DNA of 64,000 nt, taken from Daldinia sp. FL1419. Taxonomy: Eukaryota; Ascomycota; Sordariomycetes; Xylariales; Hypoxylaceae. The DNA is taken from positions 124,001-188,000 of the forward strand of contig MU623385.1 in the NCBI GenBank assembly GCA_025201765.1, read 5' to 3'. Each line of letters starts with the position of its first letter. Positions within the stretch are counted from its first letter, which is position 1. Below, in pieces: positions 49,169 through 61,047 of the stretch. The notes below the pieces were generated by a model. The model was not told the DNA's origin, searched no databases, and saw nothing but the letters and a program-made list of their open reading frames with translations. The translations under genes were made by a program, and so were the position numbers.

Positions 49169-50593
49169 ATAATCCAAGTATATAGGTATGCAAGAACGCT
49201 CTAAGGAGCTTCATTTTGGATGGATTCAAGTATGTACTGCATTCTGAGCATATGGGATAGCGGGCGTTGGATATTGGATACATAGATTAAAAGCATACCA
49301 GGTATGAACCTGAAGAGGAAGCGAAAAGCAAAAAAAAAACTGGGAGAATCTCTCCCCCACGGGGTACCTATTGGGCTTACACGCACGGGAGTACCAAGCT
49401 GCCAAAGTGGCGCCGGTCTGCGTTAAATATATTAGTCTGTAACATTAAACCTCGCTTGGAGAACATCGGACGGTTATTTGTGAAACTGGATTTTTAAACT
49501 AACATTGCCGAGAGTAGCATAAAGTATATATTACAGCAAGTCATTTCATCCGTTTAAGATGTCCGTTCGGCAGTGGGCGTTCAATGGCGTTCAATAGCCC
49601 CAACGGTGTTCCGTAGCGTATACTTCAAGGGCGCCAAAACAACCTCTCTGTCTGTGTGGCTAGTGATGATCATGAATAGATAGTTTACGATGGTAGCGTG
49701 AGGTCCATCGCTTCATGTTGCCCGTTAAGGTTGTGTTTTTGCAAATAATATCCCGTTTGGGTCTTATTGTCGAGTTGTCAAGAGGGTTGGATCTTGATGT
49801 CTCTTAGCTTTATTAGTGTCTCACCAGCTGATAACTCATACCTAGGTAGGTACTTATAAGTTATAACCCGTGGGGAGGGTTGCGCGATCCCGACCCCGTG
49901 GCAATGAAATAGTGTAGATACCTAAGGTATTAGAAAAAGAAATGGCTTCGAGATATGAGAATGTATAAGCTAAGATAACTACATAGGTTAGCCTGTAATC
50001 GTATATGAGTATTGATATAGGACAAGTTGTATTAGTTTCAAATAGACGTCTTTAGGATTTGGTTAACTATCTTGAGATACGTCGAGTTGCACAAACTGCG
50101 TATAATGAAGTCCGACGGTAATATGGTAGGTATAAGTGCGAATTGAAGCATTTGAAAACTATTATTACTGATGCAATGTGTTGGATATAGACCTGAAATC
50201 TTGTCTTGTTCCAGTATCGCCAAATAAATATATTAACTACCGTTTTGTCAATCTATGTCGATATCCACTCTAAAGAGTATAAAATACCAGCTTCGGGGTA
50301 AATTAACAAGAATAGTAACGAATCACAGTTGAAATACCCTATAGAGCTAGATAATCGGCTATCTTGCGGCTTCGGCCCCTCACGCCAGCATAGAAATGCT
50401 TATCGCATCGTCTGGTCGGAGAACTCCTTCGGCTGCCCCGCGGAGATGTCATGAAAGAGCTCGGTATTGTATAGTCCTTATATATAAATGATAAATTTAT
50501 ATAGGTACTTTTAAATTTAAAGTAGTTATCGCTATAAAACTGCGGGAGGATATTATAGCCATCACCTACCTCCGGCTTATAACAGTCAAAGTG
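49169..50593. other. Intergenic region before the FAD oxidoreductase
   Basis: About 1.4 kb with no supportable gene. It contains a CTAGGTAGGTA motif at 49842-49852 and AT-rich sequence near 50480-50530. Confidence 0.5.
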
Positions 50594-52101
50594 ATGCAGT
50601 CTCAAAAGATAACCTTGCCAGTGGCTAACCCCTGCGTGTCGTTCTGGCAGCAGACCACTCGCTCGTTTCCCTACTTGCTTGTTAACCAGGATGAACCAGT
50701 CCCAGAGGAATCCAAATACGCCATTATTGGATCAGGGATATCAGGCGCCTTGACCGCATACGAGTTGATTCAGGGGGGCGTGCCAGCAACGGATATAGTT
50801 ATCTTCGAGGCACGAGAAGCCGCCAGCGGAGCGAGTTCGAGAAATGCAGGGCACGTAAGACCAGGTTGGTTACGAGTATAAACATACAAAGAGACGTCCC
50901 TGCTAAGCGACCGTTTATAGATGCCTTCCGCGGGTTCCAAGTCTACAAACAACTGCACGGTTCGGGCCAAGCCCTCAAGATCATCGCCAACGAGAAACTC
51001 GTCTTCCAGCGAATCAAGGAATTCGTAGAAAAGCATGAGATACAATGCGACTTCAATCCGACGACCACGTTCGACGTATGCATGACGCAGGACTTCGCCG
51101 ATTTCAACGCCCGTAGTCTCAGGGAGTATCGAGAAGCTGGTGGCGATGTGTCCCATATCAAATTCTACGAAGGCGAAGAAGCACGAAAAGTAACCCGCGT
51201 GCAGAAAGCCATCGCGGCTTATGAATGGCCAGCTGGATCAAGCCACCCGGCGAAGTTGACGCAGTGGCTTCTGACACAGTGCATAGAGAAGGGCGTTCAA
51301 CTATTCACTCGCTCGCCAGTTACGGAAGTAACTAAGTCGGCTTCTTCAACCGCTGAGCAGGTATATTGGAATGTAGTAACACCCCGGGGCACGACCAAGG
51401 CCTCGACGGTAGTCCACTGCACGAATGCATTTGCGCCTCATCTCCTCCCCCAGCTCACACAGTTCATCACCCCTAACCGTGCCCAAGCGCATGCCTTCGT
51501 ACCCCCGCCTTCGCTCAGTTCTTCCAGTATTCTACCGGGCACCATGTCCCTGCGACATTCGCTAAAGCACTTCTACTCCGTAGCCCAGCGGCGACCAGAC
51601 GGGATCGTCATTCTCGGCTCCCCAATTGCCAACCCAAATATCAGCCAGGAGGCCGCGGCAAGCCGTCTAGTTCCCAACGACGGTGTTTATAACGAAGAGG
51701 TAAGAAACGACGCCGTCAGAAACTTCGAAACCTGCTTCCCGGAGTGCGAAAGCGGGAAACTGGCCCCCGGCGAGGGACTACTGCACACGTGGACCGGTAT
51801 AGTCGGGATGACGACCGATTCCGTCCCGTTCGTGGGCGGGATAGACGGGTTACCAGGGCAGTGGGTCTGCGCTGGATTTAACGGTCACGGTAAGAGCAAC
51901 GAGCGCGTTAGACCGACGGTGATTATCGCGACTAATGTGGTTTACTATTTAGGAATGGCGAGGATATTTACGTGTGCCCCCGGCGTTGCTAAGCTCATTC
52001 TTGGAGGCTCTTGGGACGACACCGGGTTGCCCGAGTGCTTTGAGATAACCGGCGAACGCCTGGGAAGACTCCAAAAGGGGGTTTCTGGGTCCGTGTTTTA
52101 A
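50594..52101 (+). CDS. FAD-dependent oxidoreductase, D-amino-acid-oxidase (DAO) family
   Basis: Exons 50594-50864, 50921-51889 and 51953-52101 encode 462 residues. The first intron was placed after CCAG because it yields RPDAFRGF, the sequence usual in this family; the second (GTAAGAGC, GACTAATG, TTTAG) yields GFNGHG joined to GMARIF. A dinucleotide-binding motif YAIIGSGISGALTAYEL lies at residues about 42-58, followed by SGASSRNAGH. The carboxyl FAD motif is GLLHTWTGIVGMTTDSVPFV and QWVCAGFNGHG. Such fungal proteins oxidise amines or amino acids with FAD and oxygen. Neither the substrate nor a secretion or peroxisomal signal (terminal GSVF) is evident. It converges on the CorA-like gene. Confidence 0.9.
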
Positions 52102-52466
52102 ACTGAGTAGGTACCTATATATAGGTATATAGGTATTTGGGCATTTAAATTAATAGACTATACTTTGGAATAGAAAGCGGAGACGAGTTAGACCAGATCG
52201 TGCGATGGTGTATTGTTGTCGCGTATATTCGCAGGATGGGCGTGGACTTGGACGTGGGTGTCTCCTTTCTGCAACATAATCTCGCTTCTTCTTTTTATCA
52301 CTCCGAGAATAATAGAAAAGGGGTACAAGGTAACTCTGAATTATCAATTTAAGATTAGTATTCTATGTTTCTCTATAGTAGCCGCAGGGCAGTGAGATAT
52401 ATAGCCAATCTAATCAGTACCTAGGTAGGTATGTATAACCAACTCGGTGTCGCGAATATTAATGCT
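52102..52466. other. Convergent 3' region
   Basis: 365 bp between two convergent stop codons. It contains TAGGTACCTATATATAGGTATATAGGTA-like sequence near 52108-52135 and ACCTAGGTAGGT at 52419-52430. No gene. Confidence 0.5.
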
Positions 52467-55070
52467 TTAAACAGCAGACTCATCCTCCTTTCGTATCCGT
52501 GGTCCTCTAGCAAACGAAATCTGTCTAAACCTCATAGCCCCGTCCCCAAACTCTCCTTCGCGTTCCGAATCAGTCGTAGCCTCTCTATCCTTACCCACGT
52601 GGGTGTAGGCTAGACTCGGTGTTGGTATATGCTTGGGTAGCCCCAGGCCAGATACCGAGCTGGTCGGCATAGGGTGGCGGCTTTGCGGCCTATTAACGTC
52701 GAAACTGGCCACCTTTTGAGGCCTCGGTTGGGATCGCACTCCGGGGTACTTCCCGAGGATCGTAGCATTGGTGGTGCTTCCGGCGCCGCTGCGGCTAAGA
52801 ACGCTGAAGAAGTCCTGCGCAAAGGTAGTCTCGAGGTCGCGGGGTCGACCGTCGGTAGTCCAGTACCTCTCGTCGCTGAGATCGGTACTAAGATGACGAC
52901 GGAAATACCGGTCCTGGTTGACCCACCACGCACGCCATGCGCCGACTATAAACAGCGTAAGAGGAATAGTGAACGCCCAATAAATCCAGAACGAGGGCAT
53001 GACTATGGGGTGAGGCCAGCCCTTGGGTGCATCCTCTGATATAGCAGGATCGCCTGCAGTGCCCGTCTCCCAGTTAAACATCGACACGCCGAATAACGTA
53101 CCAATGTATTCCCCCGGTAAGAAGAGGGCAGTAATGACGGCCAGTGCCTTCATCGAAGAACTGTCTCGCGTCGATGCGACGGCCATGCGCGCATTGAGGT
53201 TGTTATCCTCCTGCGCCATCTTCGAGTAGATGATATCGATCTGTGCTCGGCAGCGCAGTTCTGACATACGTCGATCCGTCTCGAGCGAAGTGCATAGCCG
53301 CCACGTGCAGTCCAGATACTGTCTGATCTCGTGCCAGTGGACAGTGAGCTCGTCGTCTAATTCATCGGCTTCTTCTCTCTTGAGTTCCCCTCTAGCCACG
53401 GCCTGAGACCTCAATTCCTTGATGCGCATGTCTAATTCATCACCGGCTTGTATTATGAGCTTCAATGCCCGCTCCATCCACCGCAGAGTATCGAGCAGCT
53501 GAATAGCTCCCTTAAGCACATCGTGAGCTTCCTTCATCAGGTGAATTGTCTGCGGTGGCACGTAGTCGGGGTCATAGTAACTGGCTACTTCCGGTGCAGG
53601 GGACGGCGTAGCATTGCTACGAGAGTACTCGTTGCTCCGCCGACCACCGCCGACCTTGGACTCGACCATCTCTTTAAGATTCGAAGAGAAGCGCTTCAAG
53701 GGCTTGAAATGGTGATGCTTCTCTCCTTGGTGGTTGCGCCACCATGCCTCCGCATTAGCCCGCCCCACGGTACCCGTCACCGCATCCACATGTGCCTCAA
53801 GCTCCAGCACTTCTGCGTTGTTGGCATTCACCGCTTCTTCCGTGCGGAAAAGCTGCACTTGTAAAAGAACGACTGGCAACACAAGCGGGTGGGACCACCG
53901 CGCTCTGCACGAATCAAGACGACGCTCATATTCGTCTAATGCATCTTCGGCATGCCACCGCGTGTCAAAAGATCGTCGTATGAGAGCCGTCGTTGTCTTC
54001 GACTTTAATTTGTATGCCATCGAAAGAAAGTCGTATGGCGGTTGTGGGCTTGAAGAGAAGCTTAGAATTAGGTCTTGATAGGTAAAATTAGCATAATTCA
54101 GTATATACGAGGGCTGTGGTGGTATTATTCACTTACACATTGTTTCTCTTCTCGAGTCCCAGAACGATGATTCGAGGGTTACTCGCTGTAAGGTCGGCAG
54201 CGTGCCCGAATGTAACCCTAGAGATTCGTAATCATCCACTGTGAGATATAATCCATCGACCGTACTATTCGTGCCTTGCTGTGCATCTGAATCCTGACGA
54301 ACACGTCGATGGGCAATTCTGTTGTAAACTCTGGTTAGCCTTTATCCCCCATAAAAGGTCATACTGTGAAGTAATCTCAGCCTGTAATTGAGGGCGACAG
54401 CATGAAAATAGGTATACACTTACACTTGCCGCACTCTTCCTTGAAGCGAATGTCTTCCCTTAGGTACAGGAGTAAAATTTCCCTGCGTGTGCACCCCACT
54501 CAATCAGCCTACATTCATTTGTTGTTTGTGTGATTGCACTCTATGTCTCGTCCCCCGGGGTTCGAACATGGGCTGACTAGCTCGACTATCTCCAGAAATA
54601 TATAAGAAATATAGCATTGGCGTAGTCGTATATAATGTATCTCTTACCTCGTCGTCTAGGCCGTGGCCGTGTCTAACCGCATCTCGAAACATCCGTAATG
54701 CGTCCTCTCCTTCGGACATGATGCTCGGTGAGCGGGTCTCGTCATTTCCTTCGCCGGCTCCGAAGACGGCATACTCGTGGTAAGAAACGCGTGTTTCTTT
54801 GCCAGTAGGCAGGAGTATATCACGGACGAGCTCGCGTAGGTCGAAGTTGAAGAGGTTCAATGCATCAAGGCGTGTCCGCGCGGGATGCTGTTTTCCTGGG
54901 CTATAGGTAGCGGACAGGCCCATTCCCGGCACCAGACTGCCGCGCCGGGTACTGGGTGCCGTGCGGCGGGAACTTTCCTTCCGACTCGGAGGGCCGGCTA
55001 CAGCGGCAGCTTGGTGCCGGGACTCGCTAAGAGCGATATCCAGCTCGTCGAGGTTGTAATCTGTATTCAT
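52467..55070 (-). CDS. CorA-like divalent-cation transporter family protein
   Basis: Four exons on the minus strand, 55070-54648, 54482-54424, 54318-54137 and 54073-52467, encode 756 residues. Phases agree at every junction, and introns 2 and 3 start GTAAGT. A low-complexity amino part precedes a region with RVTLESSFWDSRRE, a long helical stretch, then two membrane spans near the carboxyl end (LAVITALFLPGEYIGTLFGV and FWIYWAFTIPLTLFIVGAW). Two terminal spans after a helical cytosolic domain are the CorA plan. The loop motif is GVSMF, not the GMN of classical Mg2+ channels; filamentous fungi have many CorA-like proteins with altered loops. Ion selectivity is therefore uncertain. A Ser/Pro-rich tail of about 130 residues follows. 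Confidence 0.82.
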
Positions 55071-55993
55071 TATTGCTCACCGCATTTATATTCCGTATGG
55101 ATCGTAACTCATGCCCGCTAATCTAAAAAACCACGCTGAAAATTTCCAATGAAAAAATAAATAAAATAAAATCGTCAATAGAGTCGTCGATAGAAAGAGT
55201 AGGACAAATCAAAGGATCTTAAACCTCAGCTGCATTATATAAGACCGAGGCTAATTTCGAATGACATAAGTTCCCTTGATAGAGGCCTTCGCCTTTCTAA
55301 CTGGAGAGTAAATGTCTCCGCCAAGATTTTAGGGGGCTGTGTGCAATAAATAGCTGTCACGATGTGGAGTTACGGTCCATTTTTTCCAGCTAAAACCCTG
55401 TCGAACAACTAATCAAACGGTCTTGTGGACGATTTCTAGGGTATATATCAAGGCACTTAAGATCGGACTGAATTCTTGTCGGGAACTCGCAACGTAGTGC
55501 AGTGGTAATAAAATTGCGATATCCCTTAAGGGTGTGAGATCTGAAGCTAAGAAAAAGACCCGAGATACGGATTCGTACAGGTAGAAGTTAATTGATACGC
55601 AGGTGGCCGTAGTACTAGTATAATCGACTAGGCCGTCAAGAGAATAGCGTAGTTGGCCTCCGTTCTGGCCTCTCCCCCCTGGCTAACACACATGTGCAGC
55701 TACTACACTTGCGTATCCTGCGTATATACATCTAACCAGCTTAACCTATTTTCAACTTGAATATTTGGGTACCTACCTACCTGGGTAGGTAAATATTCAC
55801 AATATTAAAGAGATATAAATACTGTTTTAGTATAACTAGAAGGAGTTATTAGTCGATCATCTCAGGTCGCCTATAAATATTATAATATATACCTACCTAG
55901 GTACCCAACCGGTTAGGTATATATAAGTGCTCTAAATTGATCCAAGTACCTAGGTAACTAACATATAAGTCAAGATATTTCGAGCCATTGCAC
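55071..55993. other. Intergenic region with a foldback
   Basis: About 0.9 kb without a gene. It contains the inverted repeat at 55758-55799 and more TAGG/CCTA motifs at 55890-55955. Confidence 0.5.
55758..55799. repeat. 42-bp foldback built on TAGG/CCTA
   Basis: Outer arms TGAATATTT (55758-55766) and AAATATTCA (55791-55799) are perfect. Inside them GGGTACCTACC and GGGTAGGT give further partial pairing. It could form a hairpin in DNA or RNA. Confidence 0.85.
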
Positions 55994-57732
55994 TCAGCTC
56001 TCCGCGGATATAGCAGGAACACCCACTTGATATCCCCTGAACTGCCTGGCAGGAACCTTCCTATCGAACAAAATGTCCAATTCCTCGTATGTTCTACCTT
56101 TCGTTTCGGGGATCCGAAAATAGGACCAAATTAGACAGAAAATCCCCAGTCCTCCGAAGAAATATCCTAATTTTCCCTGCATGTTCGCCTCGGCTGGGTT
56201 AATCATATATGGAATAGCGACCGTCATCGCAATCCCGACGACCGCTTGTACTGCCGTGGCCACCGCGATCGTCTTGGATCGAACACGGGTCGCGGAGCAC
56301 TCTCCTAAAATCACAAAGGTGATGGGTCCGACCGAAAGGTCATATACCCCATTCCAGACCAGCATCAGCGAGCTCTCCGCCCAAGCCACACCCGAAGGTC
56401 GTCCAGGGATGCTATCTAGGATCCCGATTACAAACATGAGCACGATAAGAGCAGATAGACCGACGTTGAATATGCGCCTTCGGCCGAAGCGAGCGATGAG
56501 GAACCATGATAGCACAGTGCAAACCCAGCCCGTACCTAGAAACCCGATGCCCATATTAAACGCCTCCTTGGTCGGCAGCCCTGCTTGCTCGAAGAAATAT
56601 GTTCCGTAATTGATCAAGTAGATACCGCTCAAGACTTGCGTCGTATATACGCCAGTAGATATCTCGGTTCGTCGCAAGTTGATTCCTTTTATAGTGTCCA
56701 TGTAAGTGCTACCTGCTTCCATCTCCAATTCCAGGCGGTCTGTCTCGGCGATAACGGCCAAAGTGGCGTCGACATCTACCTTGGAAGATGATAACCGACG
56801 AAGGGCGTCCTTGGCGTCATCCATCCTGCCCTTGCGCACCAGCCACCACGGAGACTCTGGGATGAAGAAGACCCCGGGGATGATAACTACAACCCAAAAC
56901 CATTGTAGAGCGAATGGAATACTATATGCCCAATGATTCCCGAGCTCAGAAGTTCCGGCGGTAATCCCGTTCCCGAGAAGTTGTCCCGTCACAAAACAGA
57001 GATTAGTGTAGCTTGTCAAGAACCCACGGAGCGCCATGGGACATACTTCGGAAGCGTAAGTCGGGCCTATCACGACGAAGCATCCCAGCACTAATCCGCC
57101 TAACAGTTCGCCCACGAGTAAGACCTGCAGGGAGCGCGCGAAGAATTGGATGAAGACGAGACACGCCGTCATGATGATGCAGCCGAAAAAAGTCCACTTG
57201 CGTCCGAATAACTCCAGAGGATAAGCCGAGAACAGTGCGCCAAAAACTTGTCCGAGAGGATTACCCAGCGATAGACCCGTTTGCCATGCAGCAGGAATAA
57301 CATACTATAAGAAAAATACATCATATTAGTTTCTCCGTCTACTACACATCTCTTGCGAAATCCGGCGGTAAACGGAGGACATACTTCACCGTCAAGCTCG
57401 AATCCAAAATCCTTCTGGAATTGAGGCATGGCGTACATATTCCCAATAATCTGAGGATCGAAAGCCAACATGATCACGCCTATCGAAACGAACGCCGACC
57501 AACCGACAGCAGTCGGGTACAACTTCGCCGCCTCCCAAAACGTCAAGCCATGCTCGCGCTGCACGGCCTCGGCCAACGCGCCATCGGGCTCACCAGACCT
57601 AGGCCGCTCGTCGCTTTGCGCGACGGTGGTAGCCGTCTTATCGATGCTTGTTACACGAAGGTCATCCATAGGGCCGGAACTCTCTGCGGAGATGTTTTCG
57701 AAAGTACCGTAGTGGTGGGATCGCAGGTCCAT
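55994..57732 (-). CDS. MFS sugar transporter (sugar porter / maltose-type)
   Basis: Exons 57732-57385 and 57304-55994 on the minus strand encode 552 residues. The 80-bp intron runs from GTATGTCC to TTATAG at phase 0 and joins FGFELDGE to YVIPAAWQTGLSLGN. Signature motifs of the sugar-porter family are present: LFGRKW after span 2, PESPWWLVRKGRMDDAKDAL after span 6, RFGRRRIF between spans 8 and 9, and PETKGRTYEELD near the end. About twelve hydrophobic spans are seen. The amino tail (about 65 residues) is cytosolic and polar. Overall it resembles the fungal maltose/alpha-glucoside group, but the substrate cannot be assigned. No glycosidase neighbour is present. Confidence 0.92.
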
Positions 57733-59649
57733 TTTATGTATGCATCTGCTTTTCCCCTTATCGTTCCAATACGCACACCACCGCCCGATGTTACCATCCA
57801 GATTGCCGGCCGGGCCTCGTTATCCAGATTAGGGCCAAGAATTGCAGGCTGATCCGGCAGAATGCCTCACCTCATAGGTCGGCTGCGGAAAACTGAAATG
57901 AGGGGAAATCAGGGGTCTGGGGGAAAATGTGGTGGTAGAGTGGCATGGAAAAGGGTCATAAAGGATCTACCTACACATGCAACGTAGCAGGGTTTAGATT
58001 AGATTAGCTGCCCGAGCGCATATATATAGATCTATTAGGAGGCGAGTATTGTCAGATCGGTTCGCGATACGATAGGTAGAGCCTCAGGGTCCAGTAATAT
58101 AATATTTGTTTATTGGTAAATTACTCGGGACTATTCAAAATTGCTTAGGAAATACCTAATAAATAAGACAATGCTACGAAAGTTTTGCTTTTCTTCTCAT
58201 GTAAGCGGTGCCAAGTAACTTAATATGAATAATAATAAATCTTATAGAAAAAGGTGAGACAGCCGGTTGTATTTAGTAGTCGAGTTGTCTTATTATTAAA
58301 ACTAATAATAAGTCGGTCTTGTGTTATAATTATTGGTCGAATTCTAAGTGATGCAAAAATAACAAAGGTTACCTATTATTAACACATGTGTATAACCACA
58401 AAGTCTTCTTAATTACTCTCTCTCTCTCCCTCTTTTGGTTTCGTCTCGCGGAAATCCCGAAGCACTCATAGTGATCATGGTAAAACACATGACTACTAAG
58501 AGGCAATCACACGAGCTAGTAGAGTCAAAGTGCGTAAGTGATAGGAAGCATGAATGGATTGATGACAACATTGCAGCCATGAGAATGCATAAAGCCAGAA
58601 ACATCCCCTTCAGCTGAGAGAATGCCGAAGCTACGTGAGAGTGCCTGAGGCGGCACCTATAACGAATGTTAAATAGAAGAATAAACAGATATAGAAATGT
58701 CATTTAAAATAACTCATTTACAGCTAGACACTACATCCTCTCTAATAACCACCCCTTATACACCCCCTTCCCCATTCAACACGATAGAACTATCAGACAA
58801 ACTGCTCTTTGGCATTGTTAGCCGTATCCTTTCTCTCAGATCCCTAAACAATTGAACCTCGGGGACAAAGAGGCTTAGCTATATCATATTACAGTCTTAG
58901 CCGAATATTTATTATCCCATCTAAGAAAAAGGGTTCAGAGAAAATTAATTTTCCCTCCGTTTGCGTTTTCACCGTACGAACCACCCAGACAATTCTCAAG
59001 CCGACACAGAGTTTATTTACCATGGGTTTGCACGGGTTATCTGCGGTAGTCATATTGTATTTTGGCGTGTTGTGCATCGTATCTTTTCTTTCCTTTCTCT
59101 GGCTTTCTTTCTACCCGTAGAAGACTTATCCCCGTGTAAACACAGGGTCTACCTACCATGTCTTCCACGCAGGTGTCGCATAGGCGGTTATCAGCCTAGA
59201 ATGCAAATTAGGATTAGTTAGGTACCTAAGCATAAATATATTCATGTGCTGCTCATAATTAACAATTCTTCGTTCCAAGGACCAAGATCATACTGAATCC
59301 TTAGCCGTCTGTAGAAAAAGTCTCCCTGGAAAGTTGGTTTTGACATACGAGCAGGTAGTCAACACCTAGTAATGTCTGGTCGGTCCACTTCGGGGTGTTC
59401 GCCATAGATGGCGATATTTGCTCTCGATTGCGCGACATCGAATTCGGCGATCCGGTTGGCTGTCGAGGTCAAAATCAGGATGCAATAGGAAGGTCTCGCT
59501 AGTTCAACACTTGGAGAGTGGGGAAGTATTCGGGTCTTTCTTTTACATCCGATTGAAGAAATAAGTGTATATAAATATCGTGATACCTACTTTTTACTCT
59601 ACTTTTTAGATTGTCGTCTTCCTCTCTCCAGCAGCCATACCCGGCAAAG
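57733..59649. other. Intergenic region between MFS and S51-like genes
   Basis: About 1.9 kb with no supportable gene. It contains a CT-rich run at 58415-58435. Short frames (under 100 codons) resemble nothing known. Confidence 0.5.
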
Positions 59650-60510
59650 ATGAAGAGCATCGTTCGATATTCAACCTTGGCCCTCGCCGCTCTCGCATCC
59701 GCGGGACCGCTCATGGAGCGTTCGAGCTCGTCGTTTGTGGGCCCCGAGAATGGAACGCTTGTGATTATAGGTGGCAACGCACAAGACGACGCGATTTACC
59801 AGCGCATTATAGATCTAGCTGGAGGTCCGGATGCGCCGATAGTTACTATCCCTACTGCCGAGGGGAGCGACACTTACGATGACGATGCTGCCGCGGCGGG
59901 TACGTTCCGGAGGCTCGGCGCCAAGAATGTTACCGTCCTACACACGTACGACCCAAAAGTCGCCGATACGGAGGAGTTTGCGGCTCCGTTGCGGGCTGCT
60001 AAGGGTGTCTTCTTTGGAGGTGGCCGGCAATGGCGTCTCGTGGATGCATACGCTGGTACTCTTACGGAGCGTCTATTCCACGAGGTGCTTGACCGCGGCG
60101 GCGTTGTCAGTGGAAGCTCGGCAGGGGCATCTATTCAGGGCAGCTTTCTTGCTCGCGGCGACACGGCCAACAATCAAATCCTAGTCGGCGATCACCAAGT
60201 AGGCTTTGGCTTCGTTAAAGACGTTGCCATTGACCAACACGTGCTCGTGCGCAACCGCCAGTTCGACATGTTCGACATCCTCAAGGTCCGCCCGGAGCTT
60301 TTGGGCATCGCCATCGACGAGAACACTGCGCTCATCGTTTCCAAGAACGATGCCGAAGTATATAGGGGTACTTACGTGATCATTTACGATGGTAGTTTCT
60401 GGTCGAGAGAAGGAAGTGATTTAAAACACCTTCCAGATAGCTCGTCTATATTTTATTTTCTGAAGGATGGCGATAAATATGACCTTGGAAAGCGGCAGGT
60501 GGTGGTATAG
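59650..60510 (+). CDS. Secreted S51-family / cyanophycinase-like hydrolase
   Basis: Single exon of 286 residues. The chosen ATG gives a signal peptide (MKSIVRYSTLALAALASAG) just after the last in-frame non-ATG codons. The mature part has GTLVIIGGNAQDDAIYQRI near its start, FFGGGRQWRLVDAY, and GVVSGSSAGASIQG, where Ser-157 within G-S-S-A-G-A matches the serine nucleophile of cyanophycinases and dipeptidase E (family S51). DQHVLVRNRQFDMFDIL and GIAIDENTALIV follow, also typical of the fold. The enzymes cleave beta-linked Asp-Arg or N-terminal Asp peptides. Fungi do not make cyanophycin, so an external or different peptide is likely the substrate. This is inferred. Confidence 0.88.
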   Translation: MKSIVRYSTLALAALASAGPLMERSSSSFVGPENGTLVIIGGNAQDDAIYQRIIDLAGGPDAPIVTIPTAEGSDTYDDDAAAAGTFRRLGAKNVTVLHTYDPKVADTEEFAAPLRAAKGVFFGGGRQWRLVDAYAGTLTERLFHEVLDRGGVVSGSSAGASIQGSFLARGDTANNQILVGDHQVGFGFVKDVAIDQHVLVRNRQFDMFDILKVRPELLGIAIDENTALIVSKNDAEVYRGTYVIIYDGSFWSREGSDLKHLPDSSSIFYFLKDGDKYDLGKRQVVV

Positions 60511-61047
60511 ATAATTATGATTATTGATAATTCGGGATTCATTGTACCTAGAGGCTCTTCCCCTTTTCCCTTAAGCCAGAAGTGCTTATACGCTATCAAC
60601 GGCAATTTTGAGGAACCTAAGTACGTGTTCTTGGTGTGTCGGAATATGTAGGTAACTAGCGATATCTATATATACTGTCCAAACAACAAGGTGAAGGAGT
60701 AGCTATTCTGGCTAACCCCTATACGACCCACACGCTTCCGGCATGCGTTGGGTGATATCATGCGCACCATTATTTTATTTTATACAATTCCCAGTAAGTA
60801 CATAAACAATTTCTTGATCCTTGCGCCCAAGTCATACCCTAAAATTATATTAGTTTATTTAACGAAACTATTGCTGCAAAATGTGAAAGTTGTTGCCTAA
60901 AAGCGCCTTGTATGTGAAGAATCAACAACATTGTGCTGCTAGTTAAGTTGTATTCTCATCTAGTCAAATACACGAGGTTCCCATCCAATCTAGCAGACTT
61001 TAGCCCAGGTGACCCCATTCAGAGACGGCCAACGACTAGGCGTGATC
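60511..61047. other. Intergenic region
   Basis: About 0.5 kb with no gene or repeat of note. Confidence 0.5.

Noticed and set aside
54536..54590. tRNA-like T-loop GGTTCGAAC beside a G/C-rich arm in intron 1 of the CorA-like gene
   Set aside because: The bases flanking the loop do not pair as a T stem on either strand, and no acceptor, D or anticodon arms could be drawn.
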